64,000 nucleotides of DNA from Achromobacter insolitus. GTDB taxonomy: Bacteria; Pseudomonadota; Gammaproteobacteria; Burkholderiales; Burkholderiaceae_B. This document shows positions 1 through 9,288 of this stretch, piece after piece. The notes beneath the pieces were generated by a model. That model worked only from the letters and a program-made list of their open reading frames with translations, was not told the origin of the DNA and made no database searches. Within the stretch, counting starts at the first letter, position 1. Every line of letters begins with the position of its first letter. The position numbers and the translations under genes are program-made. Where the stretch lies: NCBI RefSeq assembly GCF_002209555.1, contig NZ_NJIF01000001.1, forward strand, positions 1,054,001-1,118,000, read 5' to 3'.

Positions 1-1
1 G

Positions 2-37
2 CGCGGCTGGTTCCCCGTGGTCCTGCGCGACGCCTGA
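2..37 (+). CDS. C-terminal end of an unidentified gene
   Basis: An open frame enters from the left edge and ends at TGA 35-37, giving only the last 11 residues (RGWFPVVLRDA). It converges on the LysR gene, whose stop lies 9 bases further on. The tail is too short to identify. Genes of the same salicylate/gentisate pathway often sit beside such a regulator, but nothing here proves that. Confidence 0.4.
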   Translation, partial: RGWFPVVLRDA

Positions 38-45
38 ATCCGGGC

Positions 46-948
46 TCAGTCGGCAAATTCGTCGACCACCACCTGCCGCAGCCACTGGTTGGCGGACTCG
101 CGGTGGTTGCGGGCATGCCAGAACACGTTGATGACCGACTCCGGGATTTTCACCGGACAGGGCGCGGTCGCCAGCCCGAACGGGCCGCAGGCGCAATCGG
201 CGAAGCGCTGCGGCACCACGGCGATCATGTCGGTCGCGGCCAGCACCGGCCCCACCGCAATGAAGTGCGGCACCGTCAGTCGCAAGCGCCGCCGGATACC
301 GGCCTGCCCTATCACCTGGTCCACTACGCCATGGCCCGTGCCTTCCGATGCAATGGCCACGTGTTCGGCCGCTCGGAACTGGCGAGCCGACACGCCGGTG
401 CGCGCCAGGGGATGGTCGCGACGGAAGATGCACACGTAGGGTTGGCGGAACAGCAGGCGCTGGAAAAAACCGCTTTTCAGGTCGGGCAGGAAGCCCATGG
501 CCAGATCGATCCTGCCGCGCTCCATCTCGTCCTTCACGTCGATCGAGGTCGTGCGCACGGTACGCACCGTGACGCTGGGCGCGGCGCGGTCCAGCGCGCG
601 CATCAGCCGAGGCAGGAAATAGGTTTCGCCGACATCGTTCACGCCGATCACGAAGGCGCGGCCGCTGTGCGCGGGGTCGAACGCGGCGCGGGCATTCAAG
701 GTGCTGTGCAGCGCCTCCAACGCGGCGGCGATGGGCTGCGCCAGGTCCTGCGCGTAGGGCGTGGGCACCATGCCGCGCGAGGTGCGCAGGAACAGTTCAT
801 CGCCCAGCAGCTTGCGCAGCCGGCCCAGCGCGTTGCTGACGCCTGGCTGCGAAATACCCAGGCTTTCGGCCACGGCGGATACTCGGCCGTGCTTGCGCAA
901 TTCATTGAAGACAACCAGCAGGTTCAGGTCCACGTCTTGCAAGTTCAT
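46..948 (-). CDS. LysR-type regulator of the NahR/NagR (salicylate-responsive) group
   Basis: A 300-residue LysR-type transcription factor. An N-terminal winged helix-turn-helix (about residues 6-65, including VSAVAESLGISQPGVSNAL) is followed by a substrate-binding domain. It opens with the DLNLLVVFNEL segment that I recall from NahR/NagR, and several later stretches also recall that group (DVGETYFLPRLM, SGFFQRLLF, FWHARNHRESANQWLRQ). Known members bind salicylate and activate naphthalene or salicylate genes. The gene is divergent from the salicylate 5-hydroxylase genes, with 211 bp between start codons, so it probably controls them and itself. The inducer is inferred from homology and position. 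Confidence 0.9.
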   Translation of the reverse strand: MNLQDVDLNLLVVFNELRKHGRVSAVAESLGISQPGVSNALGRLRKLLGDELFLRTSRGMVPTPYAQDLAQPIAAALEALHSTLNARAAFDPAHSGRAFVIGVNDVGETYFLPRLMRALDRAAPSVTVRTVRTTSIDVKDEMERGRIDLAMGFLPDLKSGFFQRLLFRQPYVCIFRRDHPLARTGVSARQFRAAEHVAIASEGTGHGVVDQVIGQAGIRRRLRLTVPHFIAVGPVLAATDMIAVVPQRFADCACGPFGLATAPCPVKIPESVINVFWHARNHRESANQWLRQVVVDEFAD

Positions 949-958
949 GGCTCGTCTC

Positions 959-978
959 CACCAATATTGATTTTGGTG
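959..978. promoter_or_regulatory. Inverted repeat, candidate LysR operator between nahR-like gene and nagG
   Basis: Perfect 6-bp arms, CACCAA (959-964) and TTGGTG (973-978), are separated by 8 bases. The site lies 10 bp upstream of the regulator start in an AT-rich part of the divergent intergenic region. A second short repeat, TGAT (977-980) and ATCA (988-991), overlaps it. Placement and symmetry fit LysR binding, but the site does not match the NahR consensus I remember base for base. Confidence 0.45.
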
Positions 979-1109
979 ATTTATCTCATCATTCAGATTC
1001 TATTTATTTATTTCACCGCCTGCCCGATGATGCGAAAAACGCCTGCGCCCATGCCGCGCAGGCTCTGCCGGACCGCCCCCTGCGGACCGCCGAACCAAGG
1101 AGACTAGCC

Positions 1110-1163
1110 ATGCGTGCCTGTACGCGACTCGCCGCCGCGCCCTGTAGCCGGAGCGGCTCATGA
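1110..1163 (+). CDS. Short leader ORF (17 aa) coupled to nagG
   Basis: An ATG at 1110 follows a strong ribosome-binding site (AAGGAG at 1097-1102, 7-base spacer) and reads 17 codons (MRACTRLAAAPCSRSGS). Its TGA stop (1161-1163) overlaps the nagG ATG (1160-1162) in an ATGA junction. The nagG start itself has only a weak GGAG. Translation of the leader may therefore deliver ribosomes to nagG. The peptide resembles nothing I know, so its role is inferred from layout alone. Confidence 0.4.
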   Translation: MRACTRLAAAPCSRSGS

Positions 1164-2419
1164 ACGCCCCCGAACAGCCCGTCCAATTCACCCTCCGTTG
1201 GCAGGACGACGGATCCCACCGCATCCCCTTCGGCGTGTATACCGACGCCGCCCTGCATCAGCGCGAAATGGAGCGGTTCTTCTACCGCGGGCACTGGAGC
1301 TACGTGGGCCTGGAAGCCGAGATTCCCAAGCCGGGCGACTTCAAGCGCACCGCCGTCGGCGAACGCTCGGTCATTCTGCTGCGCGACAACGACGGCCACG
1401 TCCGCGTGGTGGAAAACGTGTGCGCGCACCGGGGCGTGCAGTTTTGCCGGGAACGCGCCGGCAACCGCAGCGAATTCGTCTGCCCCTACCACCAGTGGAA
1501 CTACGACCTGCAGGGCAACCTGATCGGCGTGCCATTCCGCCGCGGCGTCAAACAGGACGGCAAGATCAACGGCGGCATGCCACCCGACTTCAAGCCGGAA
1601 GAACATGGACTGACGAAGCTGGCCGTGGCCTGCCGCAACGGCGTGGTCTTCGCCTCGTTCGACCACGACGTGGAGCCCCTGGAGGACTACCTCGGCCCGG
1701 ACATCCTGCACTATTTCGACCGTGTTTTCGACGGTCGCGAACTCGTGATCCATGGCTACAGCCGCCAGCGCATTCCGGGGAACTGGAAGCTGATGCAGGA
1801 AAACATCAAGGATCCCTACCATCCGGGCCTGCTGCACACCTGGTTCGTCACCTTTGGTCTGTGGCGCGCCGACAATCGCTCCGAGCTGAAGATGGACCGC
1901 CATTTCCGTCACGCCGCCATGATTTCGACCCGGGGCCAGGGCGGCAAGGGCAGCGTCACCAGCGGAGTGTCCAGCTTCAAGGAGCAGATGTCGCTGAACG
2001 ACGATCGCTTTCTGGACATCGTGCCGGAACCCTGGTGGAACGGTCCCACCGCCGTGCTGATGACGCTGTTTCCCAGCGTCATCATCCAGCAGCAGGTGAA
2101 CTCGCTGTCCACCCGTCACATCCAGCCGGTGGGGCACGACGCCTTCGACTTCGTCTGGACGCACTTCGGCTTCGCCGACGACACGCCCGAAATGACCCGC
2201 CGCCGTCTGCGCCAGGCCAATCTGTTCGGCCCCGCTGGCTTCGTGTCCGCGGACGACGGCGAAGTCATCGAATTCTCGCAATCGGGCTTCGAGCAGAAGC
2301 CCTGGCACCGCAGCGTGGCGGAGCTGGGCGGCAAGACCGCGGAGAACACCGACCACATGGTCACTGAAACGCTGATCCGCGGGATGTACGCGTATTGGCG
2401 GCGGGTCATGGAGGCCTGA
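1160..2419 (+). CDS. nagG: Salicylate 5-hydroxylase, large oxygenase subunit (NagG-like)
   Basis: Alpha subunit (419 aa) of a Rieske non-heme iron oxygenase. The Rieske [2Fe-2S] ligands are Cys88-x-His90 and Cys108-x2-His111. The mononuclear iron site shows Asp218-x2-His221-x4-His226 within NWKLMQENIKDPYHPGLLH. Segments such as HWSYVGLEAEIPKPGDFKR and HMVTETLIRGMYAYWRRVM match my memory of Ralstonia NagG, which converts salicylate to gentisate. It is 2 bp from nagH and followed by a Rieske ferredoxin gene. The divergent NahR-like regulator supports salicylate as substrate, though another hydroxybenzoate or aminobenzoate cannot be excluded. No ferredoxin reductase gene is visible in the window. 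Confidence 0.92.
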   Translation: MNAPEQPVQFTLRWQDDGSHRIPFGVYTDAALHQREMERFFYRGHWSYVGLEAEIPKPGDFKRTAVGERSVILLRDNDGHVRVVENVCAHRGVQFCRERAGNRSEFVCPYHQWNYDLQGNLIGVPFRRGVKQDGKINGGMPPDFKPEEHGLTKLAVACRNGVVFASFDHDVEPLEDYLGPDILHYFDRVFDGRELVIHGYSRQRIPGNWKLMQENIKDPYHPGLLHTWFVTFGLWRADNRSELKMDRHFRHAAMISTRGQGGKGSVTSGVSSFKEQMSLNDDRFLDIVPEPWWNGPTAVLMTLFPSVIIQQQVNSLSTRHIQPVGHDAFDFVWTHFGFADDTPEMTRRRLRQANLFGPAGFVSADDGEVIEFSQSGFEQKPWHRSVAELGGKTAENTDHMVTETLIRGMYAYWRRVMEA

Positions 2420-2421
2420 CG

Positions 2422-2895
2422 ATGCTGGACTTTCCCCTCTACTACCAACTGACCTGCCTGTACAACGACTACGCCGCCGCGCTGGACGCAGAGGATTGGG
2501 CGAAATGGCCGGATTTCTTCCTTGAGGATTGCGTGTACAAAGTGCTGCCGCGCGAGAACCACGAACGCGGCTATCCGCTGGCGACCATGTCCTTCGAAAG
2601 CCGCGGCATGCTGAAGGACCGCATCTACGGCGCCACCGACACCATCTTCCACGACCCTTATTACCAGCGCCACGTGGTCGGCGCGCCGCGCGTGCTGTCG
2701 GTGCAGGGCGACCGCATCGAATCCGAGGCCAACTACGCCGTGTTCCGCACCAAGCCCAACCAGCTGACCACCGTATTCAACGTGGGGCGCTACCTGGACG
2801 TGGTTCAGCGTGGCCCGGACGGCCTCAAGTTTGAATCGCGGCTATGCATTTTCGACAGCGAACTGGTGCCTAATTCACTTATCTATCCCATCTGA
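2422..2895 (+). CDS. nagH: Salicylate 5-hydroxylase, small oxygenase subunit (NagH-like)
   Basis: Beta subunit (157 aa) of the ring-hydroxylating oxygenase, belonging to the NTF2-like cone-fold family that pairs with alpha subunits in an alpha3-beta3 hexamer. Typical features are [26 protein letters not shown] near the N-terminus in outline and the YAVFRT and [23 protein letters not shown] C-terminal region. The start at 2422 lies two bases after the nagG stop; an in-frame ATG at 2395 would overlap nagG and is less likely. It has a structural rather than catalytic role, supporting assembly of NagG. Confidence 0.9.
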   Translation: MLDFPLYYQLTCLYNDYAAALDAEDWAKWPDFFLEDCVYKVLPRENHERGYPLATMSFESRGMLKDRIYGATDTIFHDPYYQRHVVGAPRVLSVQGDRIESEANYAVFRTKPNQLTTVFNVGRYLDVVQRGPDGLKFESRLCIFDSELVPNSLIYPI

Positions 2896-2912
2896 GAAAG
2901 GACACGACAGCA

Positions 2913-3224
2913 ATGAGCACGGAATGGATCAAGGCGATTGCGCGGGACGAGGTGCCTGAAGAAGACGTCATCGCGGTGCAGGCCGGCGGCCGCGAGATCG
3001 CGCTTTACGGCGTGGACGGCGAGGTCTATGCCACCGCCAACCTCTGTACGCACGGCAATGCGCGGCTGTGCGACGGTTTTCTAGAGGGGCACGAGATCGA
3101 ATGCCCGCTGCATCAGGGGCGTTTCGACGTGCGCGACGGGCGCGCGCTCTGTTCGCCGCTGCGCGAAAACCTGGCCACCTACCCGGTCAGGATCGAAGAT
3201 GGCATGGTGTTCGTGGCGTTGTAG
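2913..3224 (+). CDS. Rieske [2Fe-2S] ferredoxin of the oxygenase system (NagAb-like)
   Basis: A 103-residue Rieske ferredoxin with cluster ligands Cys45-x-His47 and Cys64-x2-His67. Proteins of this type carry electrons from a flavoprotein reductase to the oxygenase alpha subunit. It follows nagH by 17 bp and has a good ribosome-binding site (AGAAAGGA), so the three genes probably form one operon. The nag clusters I know place reductase nagAa first in the row. Here that place is taken by the short leader ORF, so the reductase must be encoded elsewhere or shared. Confidence 0.88.
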   Translation: MSTEWIKAIARDEVPEEDVIAVQAGGREIALYGVDGEVYATANLCTHGNARLCDGFLEGHEIECPLHQGRFDVRDGRALCSPLRENLATYPVRIEDGMVFVAL

Positions 3225-3232
3225 CGCCATTG

Positions 3233-4063
3233 TCAGACCGCGAGGCGCAGCGCCTCGTTGGCCGCCGCCATGCCCATGGCGGCCGTGACGGTCACGACCG
3301 AGCCATAACCCGCGCAGGACAGGCCTTGCGGCGCCAAGATTGCTCCCGAGGCGCCCATGTCATCCTCGCCCTCGGTGGGGCGAGTCCAGGCGTCGGGAAG
3401 GATGGCGGGCTGGTCGAACCACAGGGCATGGATGCCCATTTTCGGCACGCGCTTCAGTGCCTTGCCGTTCTGGTCGGATGCCCTGGGAAAGCCGTGTTCG
3501 CGGCGCAGCTTGTTGCGTAGCTTGGACAGCAGCGCGTCGTTGACCGCGGCCGACAGGTCGCCGGCGCGCAAAGCCAGAGGATCCGTCTTCCCGCCCGCGC
3601 CGCCGCACAACAGCATCGGGACGCGGATTTCCCGCGCATGCAGGATCATCGCGATCTTGGCCGCGGCCTGGTCGGTGCAATCGATAATGACGGAGTACGG
3701 GCCGGGCAGGACCTCGGCGACATTCTCGGGCGAAACAAAATCATCCACCCGTGTCAGCCGGCATTCCGGATTGATCGCCAGCACGCGCTCGGCCATGGCA
3801 TCGACCTTGGATTGGCCCAGCGTCGCGGTCAGCGCGTGAATCTGCCGGTTGACGTTGGATTCGGCGATATGGTCCAAGTCGATGAGCGTCAACGCGCCTA
3901 CCCCGCAACGCGCCAGGGCTTCGACGGTCCAGGAACCCACGCCGCCCAGGCCGGCGACTGCCACGTGCGCGTTGCGCAGGCGGGTCGGGGCTTCGGGGCC
4001 GTAGAGGCGGGAAAGGCTGCCGAAGCGGCGGTCGAGGTCGGCTTGGGGTTCTGGGGTGTTCAT
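3233..4063 (-). CDS. tcdA: tRNA threonylcarbamoyladenosine dehydratase
   Basis: An E1-like, ThiF/MoeB-superfamily protein of 276 aa. TcdA uses ATP to cyclise t6A37 of ANN-decoding tRNAs to ct6A in the cytoplasm. The nucleotide-binding glycine loop GLGGVGSW lies at residues 38-45, followed by a typical LTLIDLDHIAESNVNRQ segment and the family stretch PKMGIHALWF. Length matches E. coli TcdA. The gene converges tail to tail with the ferredoxin gene, 8 bp apart. A long gene-free region lies upstream of its start. Confidence 0.93.
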   Translation of the reverse strand: MNTPEPQADLDRRFGSLSRLYGPEAPTRLRNAHVAVAGLGGVGSWTVEALARCGVGALTLIDLDHIAESNVNRQIHALTATLGQSKVDAMAERVLAINPECRLTRVDDFVSPENVAEVLPGPYSVIIDCTDQAAAKIAMILHAREIRVPMLLCGGAGGKTDPLALRAGDLSAAVNDALLSKLRNKLRREHGFPRASDQNGKALKRVPKMGIHALWFDQPAILPDAWTRPTEGEDDMGASGAILAPQGLSCAGYGSVVTVTAAMGMAAANEALRLAV

Positions 4064-4133
4064 GGGGACGTATTTTATTGCAGGCGGGTGTTGCGGGAGG
4101 GGGTGCTGGTTCTTGAGACGCCTGGCACGGCAT

Positions 4134-4269
4134 CGCCCTGGCTGGCGCGGGGCAACGATTGCGGTCCGGAGCGTTCGCTCCGGACTTCCCCGTCCTCATC
4201 CTCGTCACCGCCTTCGGCGGTTCCTTCGGATTCCGTCGGGCTTATCGACGCCCCGCGCCAGCCAGGGCG
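4134..4269. repeat. Nested inverted-repeat element in the tcdA upstream gap
   Basis: The gap 4064-4698 contains no convincing gene. Its left part holds a perfect 20-bp inverted repeat (arms 4134-4153 and 4250-4269) enclosing 96 bp. Inside are a second perfect hairpin, GTCCGGAGCG and its complement (4164-4185), and a third, CCGCC-TTC-GGCGG (4208-4220). Such nesting fits a REP/MITE-like element or a structured RNA. No coding capacity is seen. Whether it recurs in the genome cannot be judged from one window. Confidence 0.6.
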
Positions 4270-4374
4270 CCGCCGCGCCCGGCTCCGCTTTTGAATCTTG
4301 CCGGCCGCGGGGACGAGCTGTGTGCTTGGCGTTCATCTCCCCGACGAGGAAGAGAGAAGGATCTTACAGGGACG

Positions 4375-4589
4375 CCAAAGACGGCCGCGCAGGCGGCCTT
4401 CTTTGGCATATGGTTGCAGTCAGTTGTACGGATGGCGCTGCGCGCGGGTGCTGGCCCGCTTCCATATGCAGTTCATCGCCCAACAACGATTCCTGTTCGT
4501 GCACAGCTCATCATCAGCGCGCAGCGCCATCACCAACCGCAAGACGCCGCGTAAGCCCCAAAAGGCCGCCCGGGCGGCCGGCCTGGGGC
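4375..4589. repeat. Second cluster of inverted repeats downstream of the efflux operon
   Basis: Three strong palindromic structures follow one another. The first is a hairpin with CCAAAG/CTTTGG ends (4375-4406). The second is a perfect 15-bp inverted repeat (4431-4445 with 4517-4531). The third is a hairpin with GCCCCA/TGGGGC ends (4555-4589) around the 16-bp perfect palindrome 4564-4579. The last hairpin lies about 110 bp beyond the stop of the outer-membrane factor gene and might help end its transcript, but there is no T-run. Otherwise the region is unexplained. Confidence 0.55.
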
Positions 4590-4698
4590 GGGCCCCGTAA
4601 GACCATCGCCCACCTCCACCGTCGGCGAGAACCCTACGAAGACCAATCGCCCCAGCTGACGTCAAACTTCAAAAGCGGAGCCTGGCGCGTCGGGGGCC

Positions 4699-6144
4699 TT
4701 AAGAACCCACTCCGACGCCAGCAGCAGATCCAGCAGCCACGTCAACAACATCATCCCCACCAAGCGCCTGATAAACCGTCACCTGATTCACCAGCCGATT
4801 CAACATATTCTCATCCCGGGAAACCTCAGCCACCCGACGCTTCTCCTGCGCATCCAGCCAGTCCCGCAACGGCACCGCCCCGGCCCGGTAGCGCACTTCG
4901 TACAGCCGCTCGGCTTCGCGGGCCGCCCGCAGCGACGCGTCCAGCTGCTCCGCCTGCAAACGCAGCTGGGTACGATTCGACAAGGCATTTTCCACGTCCG
5001 CCATCGCCTGGTACAGCGCCTGCCGGAAATTCACCACGCGCTCTTCGTAGTCGGCCTTGGATATCTTGATGTTGAGCTGCATCTGGTTCCATTGCAGGAA
5101 CGGCAGCGTCAGCGCCGCCCCCAACGAACCTACCGGGTTCTTCAGAACGTCGGACAGCGAGGGACTCGAGCTTCCCAAGGCGCCGGTCAACGTCAGCGGA
5201 GGATAGAAGCTGGCGCGGGTCGCGTCGACGGTGGACAGGGACTGGCGCAGGCGCAGCTCGGCGGCGCGCAAGTCAGGACGGCGGCCCAGCAGGTCGGCCG
5301 GCACGCCGGCTCGCGCTTGCGGCAAGGGGTAGCCCGGCAGCCGCGCCGGGTCGGCCATCATGCGGTCAGGCGGACCGTCGAACAAAATGGCCAGCGCGTT
5401 TGCGTATTCCACGCGCTGCTGCACCAGCAGCGTATGAGCGGCTTCCTGGCTGGCCACGGTCTGTTCGGCCTCGGCCATTTCCAGCGCCGACGCGCCGCCC
5501 GCCGCGTACTGGGCGCGCACCAGGTCTTGCGTCTTGCGTGCGTACGCGATGCTCTCGGCGCTGCTGGCGATGCGCTGGTTGATGAAGGCGGTCTGCCAGT
5601 ACAGCGTGGCGGTGGTGCCCACCAGGGACAGCGCGGCGCTCTGGCGGTCCTGCTCAGTCGCCAGGGCATCCCACTGCGCCGCGTCGCGCTGGCTGGACAG
5701 TTTGCCCCACAGATCCGCTTCATAGCTGACGGTCAGCTGCACCGCGTTGGTCCGGGTAATGACGCGATCGCCATACAGATTGCGGTTGCGCGTCACATCG
5801 GCGTTGCCGCCGAGTTGCGGCAGCAGCTTGTCCTCGGTGATTCCAGCCTGGTATTGCGCCCTGCGCACGCGGATCGCGGCGGCGGCCAGGTCGTTGTTGC
5901 GCGCCAGCGCGGCGTCGACCAGGCCGTTGAGCGTCGGGTCGTTGAAATTGCGCCACCACTCGCCGCCCTCGGCCAGCGGCCCCGCCTGGAAATCGCCAGC
6001 GGGCGCGTGGGTCCAAGCCGCAGGGATGGACGTCAGCGGCCGCTCGTAGTCGGTATGCAGCAGGCTGCCGCAGCCGCCCAGGGCCAGCAGCAGCGCCAGG
6101 GCTGCGGGTTTGCAGATCAGGGAAACCGCGTTCATCGTCCTCAT
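4699..6144 (-). CDS. Outer-membrane efflux lipoprotein, NodT/OprM family
   Basis: The third component of a MacAB-type tripartite pump, an outer-membrane channel of the TolC/NodT class (about 480 aa). The N-terminus has a lipoprotein signal ending in the lipobox LALGGC, so the mature protein is probably lipid-anchored. [20 protein letters not shown] and the long helical repeats are typical of OEP domains. The start at 6144 overlaps the macB stop in an ATGA junction; an alternative ATG at 6135 (MNAVSLI) is equally possible. The open frame continues upstream through macB, but that part is a shadow and not a fusion. Confidence 0.88.
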   Translation of the reverse strand: MRTMNAVSLICKPAALALLLALGGCGSLLHTDYERPLTSIPAAWTHAPAGDFQAGPLAEGGEWWRNFNDPTLNGLVDAALARNNDLAAAAIRVRRAQYQAGITEDKLLPQLGGNADVTRNRNLYGDRVITRTNAVQLTVSYEADLWGKLSSQRDAAQWDALATEQDRQSAALSLVGTTATLYWQTAFINQRIASSAESIAYARKTQDLVRAQYAAGGASALEMAEAEQTVASQEAAHTLLVQQRVEYANALAILFDGPPDRMMADPARLPGYPLPQARAGVPADLLGRRPDLRAAELRLRQSLSTVDATRASFYPPLTLTGALGSSSPSLSDVLKNPVGSLGAALTLPFLQWNQMQLNIKISKADYEERVVNFRQALYQAMADVENALSNRTQLRLQAEQLDASLRAAREAERLYEVRYRAGAVPLRDWLDAQEKRRVAEVSRDENMLNRLVNQVTVYQALGGDDVVDVAAGSAAGVGVGS

Positions 6145-8099
6145 TCCCGGGCCAGAGCCTCGACGGGATCCAGGCGCGCCGCGTTGCGCGCCGGCAAATA
6201 GCCAAAAAGCACACCGATCAGCGTCGAACAACTGAATGCCGCCACCATCGATGCCGTGGAGTAAATCATCTGGAACGAACCGTGCGTGGCCTTGGACACC
6301 AGCACGCCCAGCCCCAGGGACAGGACGATGCCGATCGCGCCGCCTATCAGGCATACCAGCACCGCTTCTATCAGGAACTGCTGCATGATGTCGCTGCGCC
6401 GCGCTCCCACCGCCATGCGCACGCCGATCTCCCGAGTGCGCTCCGTCACCGACACCAGCATGATGTTCATGACGCCGATACCGCCGACCATCAGCGAAAT
6501 CAGCGCGATCATGGACACCAGCAGCGTCATGGTGGCGGTGGTGCGCTCGATGGTCTTGCGGATCGCATCCGTGTTGAACACGAAGAAATCCTTCGTCACG
6601 TGGCGCCGCGTCAGCACGCGCACGATGGCCTGTTCCGCCGCTGCGGGCGGCGAGGCATCGTTGACGCGCACCGTGATGCTCTTCAGGTGCTGTTGGCCCA
6701 GCACCCGGGACAACGCCGTGGTGTAGGGTATCCACACGTTCAGCGTATCGTTGCTGCCGAAGACGGTGTCTTTCTTTTGCGTCACTCCGATCACGCGCGC
6801 AGGCATCGATCCCAGGAACACCACCTGCCCGATCGGCTCGGTATGGGAACCAAACAGCTTGCGCCGGGTGGCGTCGTCGATCACCACCTCCTGCGCGCGC
6901 CGCAGCACGCTGGTGTCGTCGAAGAACTTGCCCTGGGCCAGCTTGATGGCGCGCACACGGAAATACTGCTCGCCCACGCCCTGGATCACGCCATTGACCG
7001 AAACATTGCGAAAACGCAGCGTATTGCTGGTCGAGACTTCCGGCGTCACGCTGTCCACATAGGACTCGCGCGCCAGCGCCTCCGCGTCGGCTGGCACCAG
7101 CGTGCGGATATTGACGGCCTTCTCGTCGCCGAAGTCCTTGCCGGGAAAGATTTCTACCGTGTTGGTGCCGATTTCGCTGATGTCGTCCAGGATCTTGCGG
7201 CGCGAGCCTTCGCCCAGCGCAACCACCGACACCACCGCCGCAATGCCGATGATGATGCCCAGCATCGTCAGCGAGGTGCGCAGCCGGTGCGCGTTCATGG
7301 CCAGGAGCGCCATGCGCAGGGCCTCGCGGCAACGGTCCAGATAGGCCTGCCAGACGGGGCGCGCGCCCAGCGCCGGCGCCTCTTCCTTCAGCCGTTCACG
7401 CCGTGGCGCGTCGGGATTGCGTTTGTCCGAGACGATCTCGCCGTCGCTGATCTCGATGATGCGCTGGGCGTGGCGGGCCACGTTCATATCGTGCGTGACG
7501 ATGATGATGGTGTGGCCTGCCGCGTTCAGTTCTTCCAGGATGCGCAGCACTTCCTGGCCGGTGTGCGTATCCAGCGCGCCAGTCGGCTCGTCGGCCAGGA
7601 TGATGTCGCCGCCGTTCATCAGCGCCCGCGCGATACTGACGCGCTGCTGCTGGCCGCCGGACAATTGCCCGGGGCGGTGCTCGGAGCGCTCGCCCAGGCC
7701 CAGGCGCTCGAGCAGTTCATCGGCGCGCGCCAGGCGCGCCTCGCGCCGCTTGCCGGCGTAGACGGCCGGCACCTCGACGTTGCCTTGCGCAGTCAGGTCG
7801 GACAGCAGGTGATAGCGCTGGAAGATGAAGCCGAAATGCTCGCGGCGCAGTTCGGCCAGTTCGTCCGGGTCCAGCTCGCCCGTGCTGCGCCCGTCGACCC
7901 GGTACTCGCCTCGGGTCGGCCGGTCCAGGCAACCCAGGATGTTCATGAGAGTGGACTTGCCCGACCCGGACGCGCCCACGATCGCCACCATCTCGCCGGC
8001 CTCGATGGCCAGGTTGATGTCCTTCAGGACCGCGATGGTCTGCTCGCCCGCGGGAAACTCACGGCGCACGCCCGTCAGCGAGATCAGAGGCCCGCTCAT
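6141..8099 (-). CDS. macB: Macrolide-type ABC exporter, ATPase-permease MacB
   Basis: A 652-residue inner-membrane protein. The N-terminal ABC ATPase domain has Walker [10 protein letters not shown] (42-50), signature LSGGQ (146-150) and Walker B with DEPTGALD (170-177). A first membrane segment at about 280-300, a large periplasmic domain and three C-terminal membrane segments follow, as in MacB. The MacB family drives export of macrolides, peptides, siderophores or lipids by mechanotransmission. It begins 1 bp after macA and overlaps the outer-membrane factor gene, making a tight three-gene operon. The transported substrate cannot be deduced. Confidence 0.92.
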   Translation of the reverse strand: MSGPLISLTGVRREFPAGEQTIAVLKDINLAIEAGEMVAIVGASGSGKSTLMNILGCLDRPTRGEYRVDGRSTGELDPDELAELRREHFGFIFQRYHLLSDLTAQGNVEVPAVYAGKRREARLARADELLERLGLGERSEHRPGQLSGGQQQRVSIARALMNGGDIILADEPTGALDTHTGQEVLRILEELNAAGHTIIIVTHDMNVARHAQRIIEISDGEIVSDKRNPDAPRRERLKEEAPALGARPVWQAYLDRCREALRMALLAMNAHRLRTSLTMLGIIIGIAAVVSVVALGEGSRRKILDDISEIGTNTVEIFPGKDFGDEKAVNIRTLVPADAEALARESYVDSVTPEVSTSNTLRFRNVSVNGVIQGVGEQYFRVRAIKLAQGKFFDDTSVLRRAQEVVIDDATRRKLFGSHTEPIGQVVFLGSMPARVIGVTQKKDTVFGSNDTLNVWIPYTTALSRVLGQQHLKSITVRVNDASPPAAAEQAIVRVLTRRHVTKDFFVFNTDAIRKTIERTTATMTLLVSMIALISLMVGGIGVMNIMLVSVTERTREIGVRMAVGARRSDIMQQFLIEAVLVCLIGGAIGIVLSLGLGVLVSKATHGSFQMIYSTASMVAAFSCSTLIGVLFGYLPARNAARLDPVEALARE

Positions 8100-8100
8100 G

Positions 8101-9288
8101 TCAGGCCCCCGGGGCCGCGGCGGCGGGCGCGGCATCCGCCGACACGACGCGCTCGCCCACCTCCAGCCCTTCCAGCACCTGCGCCTGGACGTTGTTGTTC
8201 ATGCCGATCCTGACCTGGCGCGTCTCCGTCTTGTTGTCCTTCAGGACCACTCGGACTGCGTAGCGGCCGTCCTCGCCGCGCTTGCCCAGCGCCGAGGACG
8301 GCACGACGACCGTGTCCTTGGCTTCGCCCAGCACGATGAAGACCTGGGCGGTCATGGAAATGCGCAGCTTCTCGTCCGGGTTGGGCACGTCGAAGAGGCC
8401 GTTGTAGTAGACCGCGGCGGTGGTGGAGCTGCCGCTGGTGGAGCCAGTCAGCGAAGAGGCCGCATCGTCCTTCTGCACCGAGTCGGGTGCCGGCTCCACC
8501 GCGCGCAGCTGGGCGCGGTAGCGCTGGTCGGGCTCGCCCAGGATGGTGAAGTAGACCGGCAGGCCCGGCTTCACGCGGGTCACGTCGGCTTCCGAAATCT
8601 GCGCCTTGATGGTCATGGTGTCCACCTGCGCCACCTTGATGATGGTGGGCGCGCTCTGGATCGAGTTGACGGTCTGGCCTTCCTTGGTGACCACCGCGAC
8701 CACCATGCCGTCGATGGGCGAGACGATGCGCGTGTAGCCCAGATTGACGCGGGCGGTGTCGACCTGGATCTCGGCTTGCGCGATCTGCGCATCGAGCGAG
8801 GCGATCTCGGCGCGCGTCACGCCCAGCGTCGCTTCGGCGCTCTCGTAGGCCTCGCGCGAACTGGCGTCGGCCGCCAGCATCTGCCGCTGACGGCGGAAGG
8901 CGAGTTCGGCCTGCTTCAGCATGGCTACCTTGGCGGCCCGCTCGGCCCGCCGGGTCTGCAGGGCGGCCTCGGCGTTGCGCAGCTCGTTCTGCTGGGTCAT
9001 ATCGTCGATCTCGGCCACCAGTTGGCCCTTCTTGACGCGGTCGCCCAGCGCCACTTTCAGGGACTTCAACTGACCGGTGGCCTGGGCGCCCACGCTGACG
9101 CGCTCGATGGCATCGATGGTGCCGCTGGCCAATACACTGTCTTCAAGGTTGGCGCGGGTGACCTCGGCCACCGCGAAACTCGGCGGAGGGGGCGCCGAAA
9201 AAAAGGCGGCGCGCACGCCGAACACGACGAGCAGAAGGAAAACAGCGACCAGGGAATAGCGCTTGAACTTGCTGCGAGACTTTTTCAT
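8101..9288 (-). CDS. macA: Periplasmic adaptor (membrane fusion) protein MacA
   Basis: A 395-residue adaptor of the RND/ABC membrane-fusion family. After a short basic N-terminus ([12 protein letters not shown]) comes one hydrophobic segment (about residues 12-30), then a lipoyl half-motif, an alpha-helical hairpin (about 95-175) and beta-barrel domains. The segment [19 protein letters not shown] is characteristic. It links MacB to the outer-membrane channel and stimulates the ATPase. The start at 9288 is chosen because the signal anchor begins there; the open frame extends upstream without such features. It is first in the macA-macB-channel operon. Confidence 0.9.
   Translation of the reverse strand: MKKSRSKFKRYSLVAVFLLLVVFGVRAAFFSAPPPPSFAVAEVTRANLEDSVLASGTIDAIERVSVGAQATGQLKSLKVALGDRVKKGQLVAEIDDMTQQNELRNAEAALQTRRAERAAKVAMLKQAELAFRRQRQMLAADASSREAYESAEATLGVTRAEIASLDAQIAQAEIQVDTARVNLGYTRIVSPIDGMVVAVVTKEGQTVNSIQSAPTIIKVAQVDTMTIKAQISEADVTRVKPGLPVYFTILGEPDQRYRAQLRAVEPAPDSVQKDDAASSLTGSTSGSSTTAAVYYNGLFDVPNPDEKLRISMTAQVFIVLGEAKDTVVVPSSALGKRGEDGRYAVRVVLKDNKTETRQVRIGMNNNVQAQVLEGLEVGERVVSADAAPAAAAPGA

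Noticed and set aside
1160-3224. Anthranilate or benzoate dioxygenase as identity of the Rieske oxygenase
   Set aside because: The alpha and beta subunits recall NagG/NagH more closely, and the gene faces a NahR-type regulator. No antC/benC-type reductase gene follows.
4699-7332. Apparent 877-residue fusion of an unknown N-terminal part with the outer-membrane factor
   Set aside because: The upstream half lies in a wrong frame of macB and has no domain features. The lipoprotein signal starting at 6144/6135 marks the true N-terminus.
6282-8213. A 643-codon plus-strand frame opposite macB
   Set aside because: It is antisense to a well-supported ABC transporter and has a His/Arg-rich shadow composition with no recognisable fold. 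The same holds for 31233-33137 and 1013-2356 on the minus strand.
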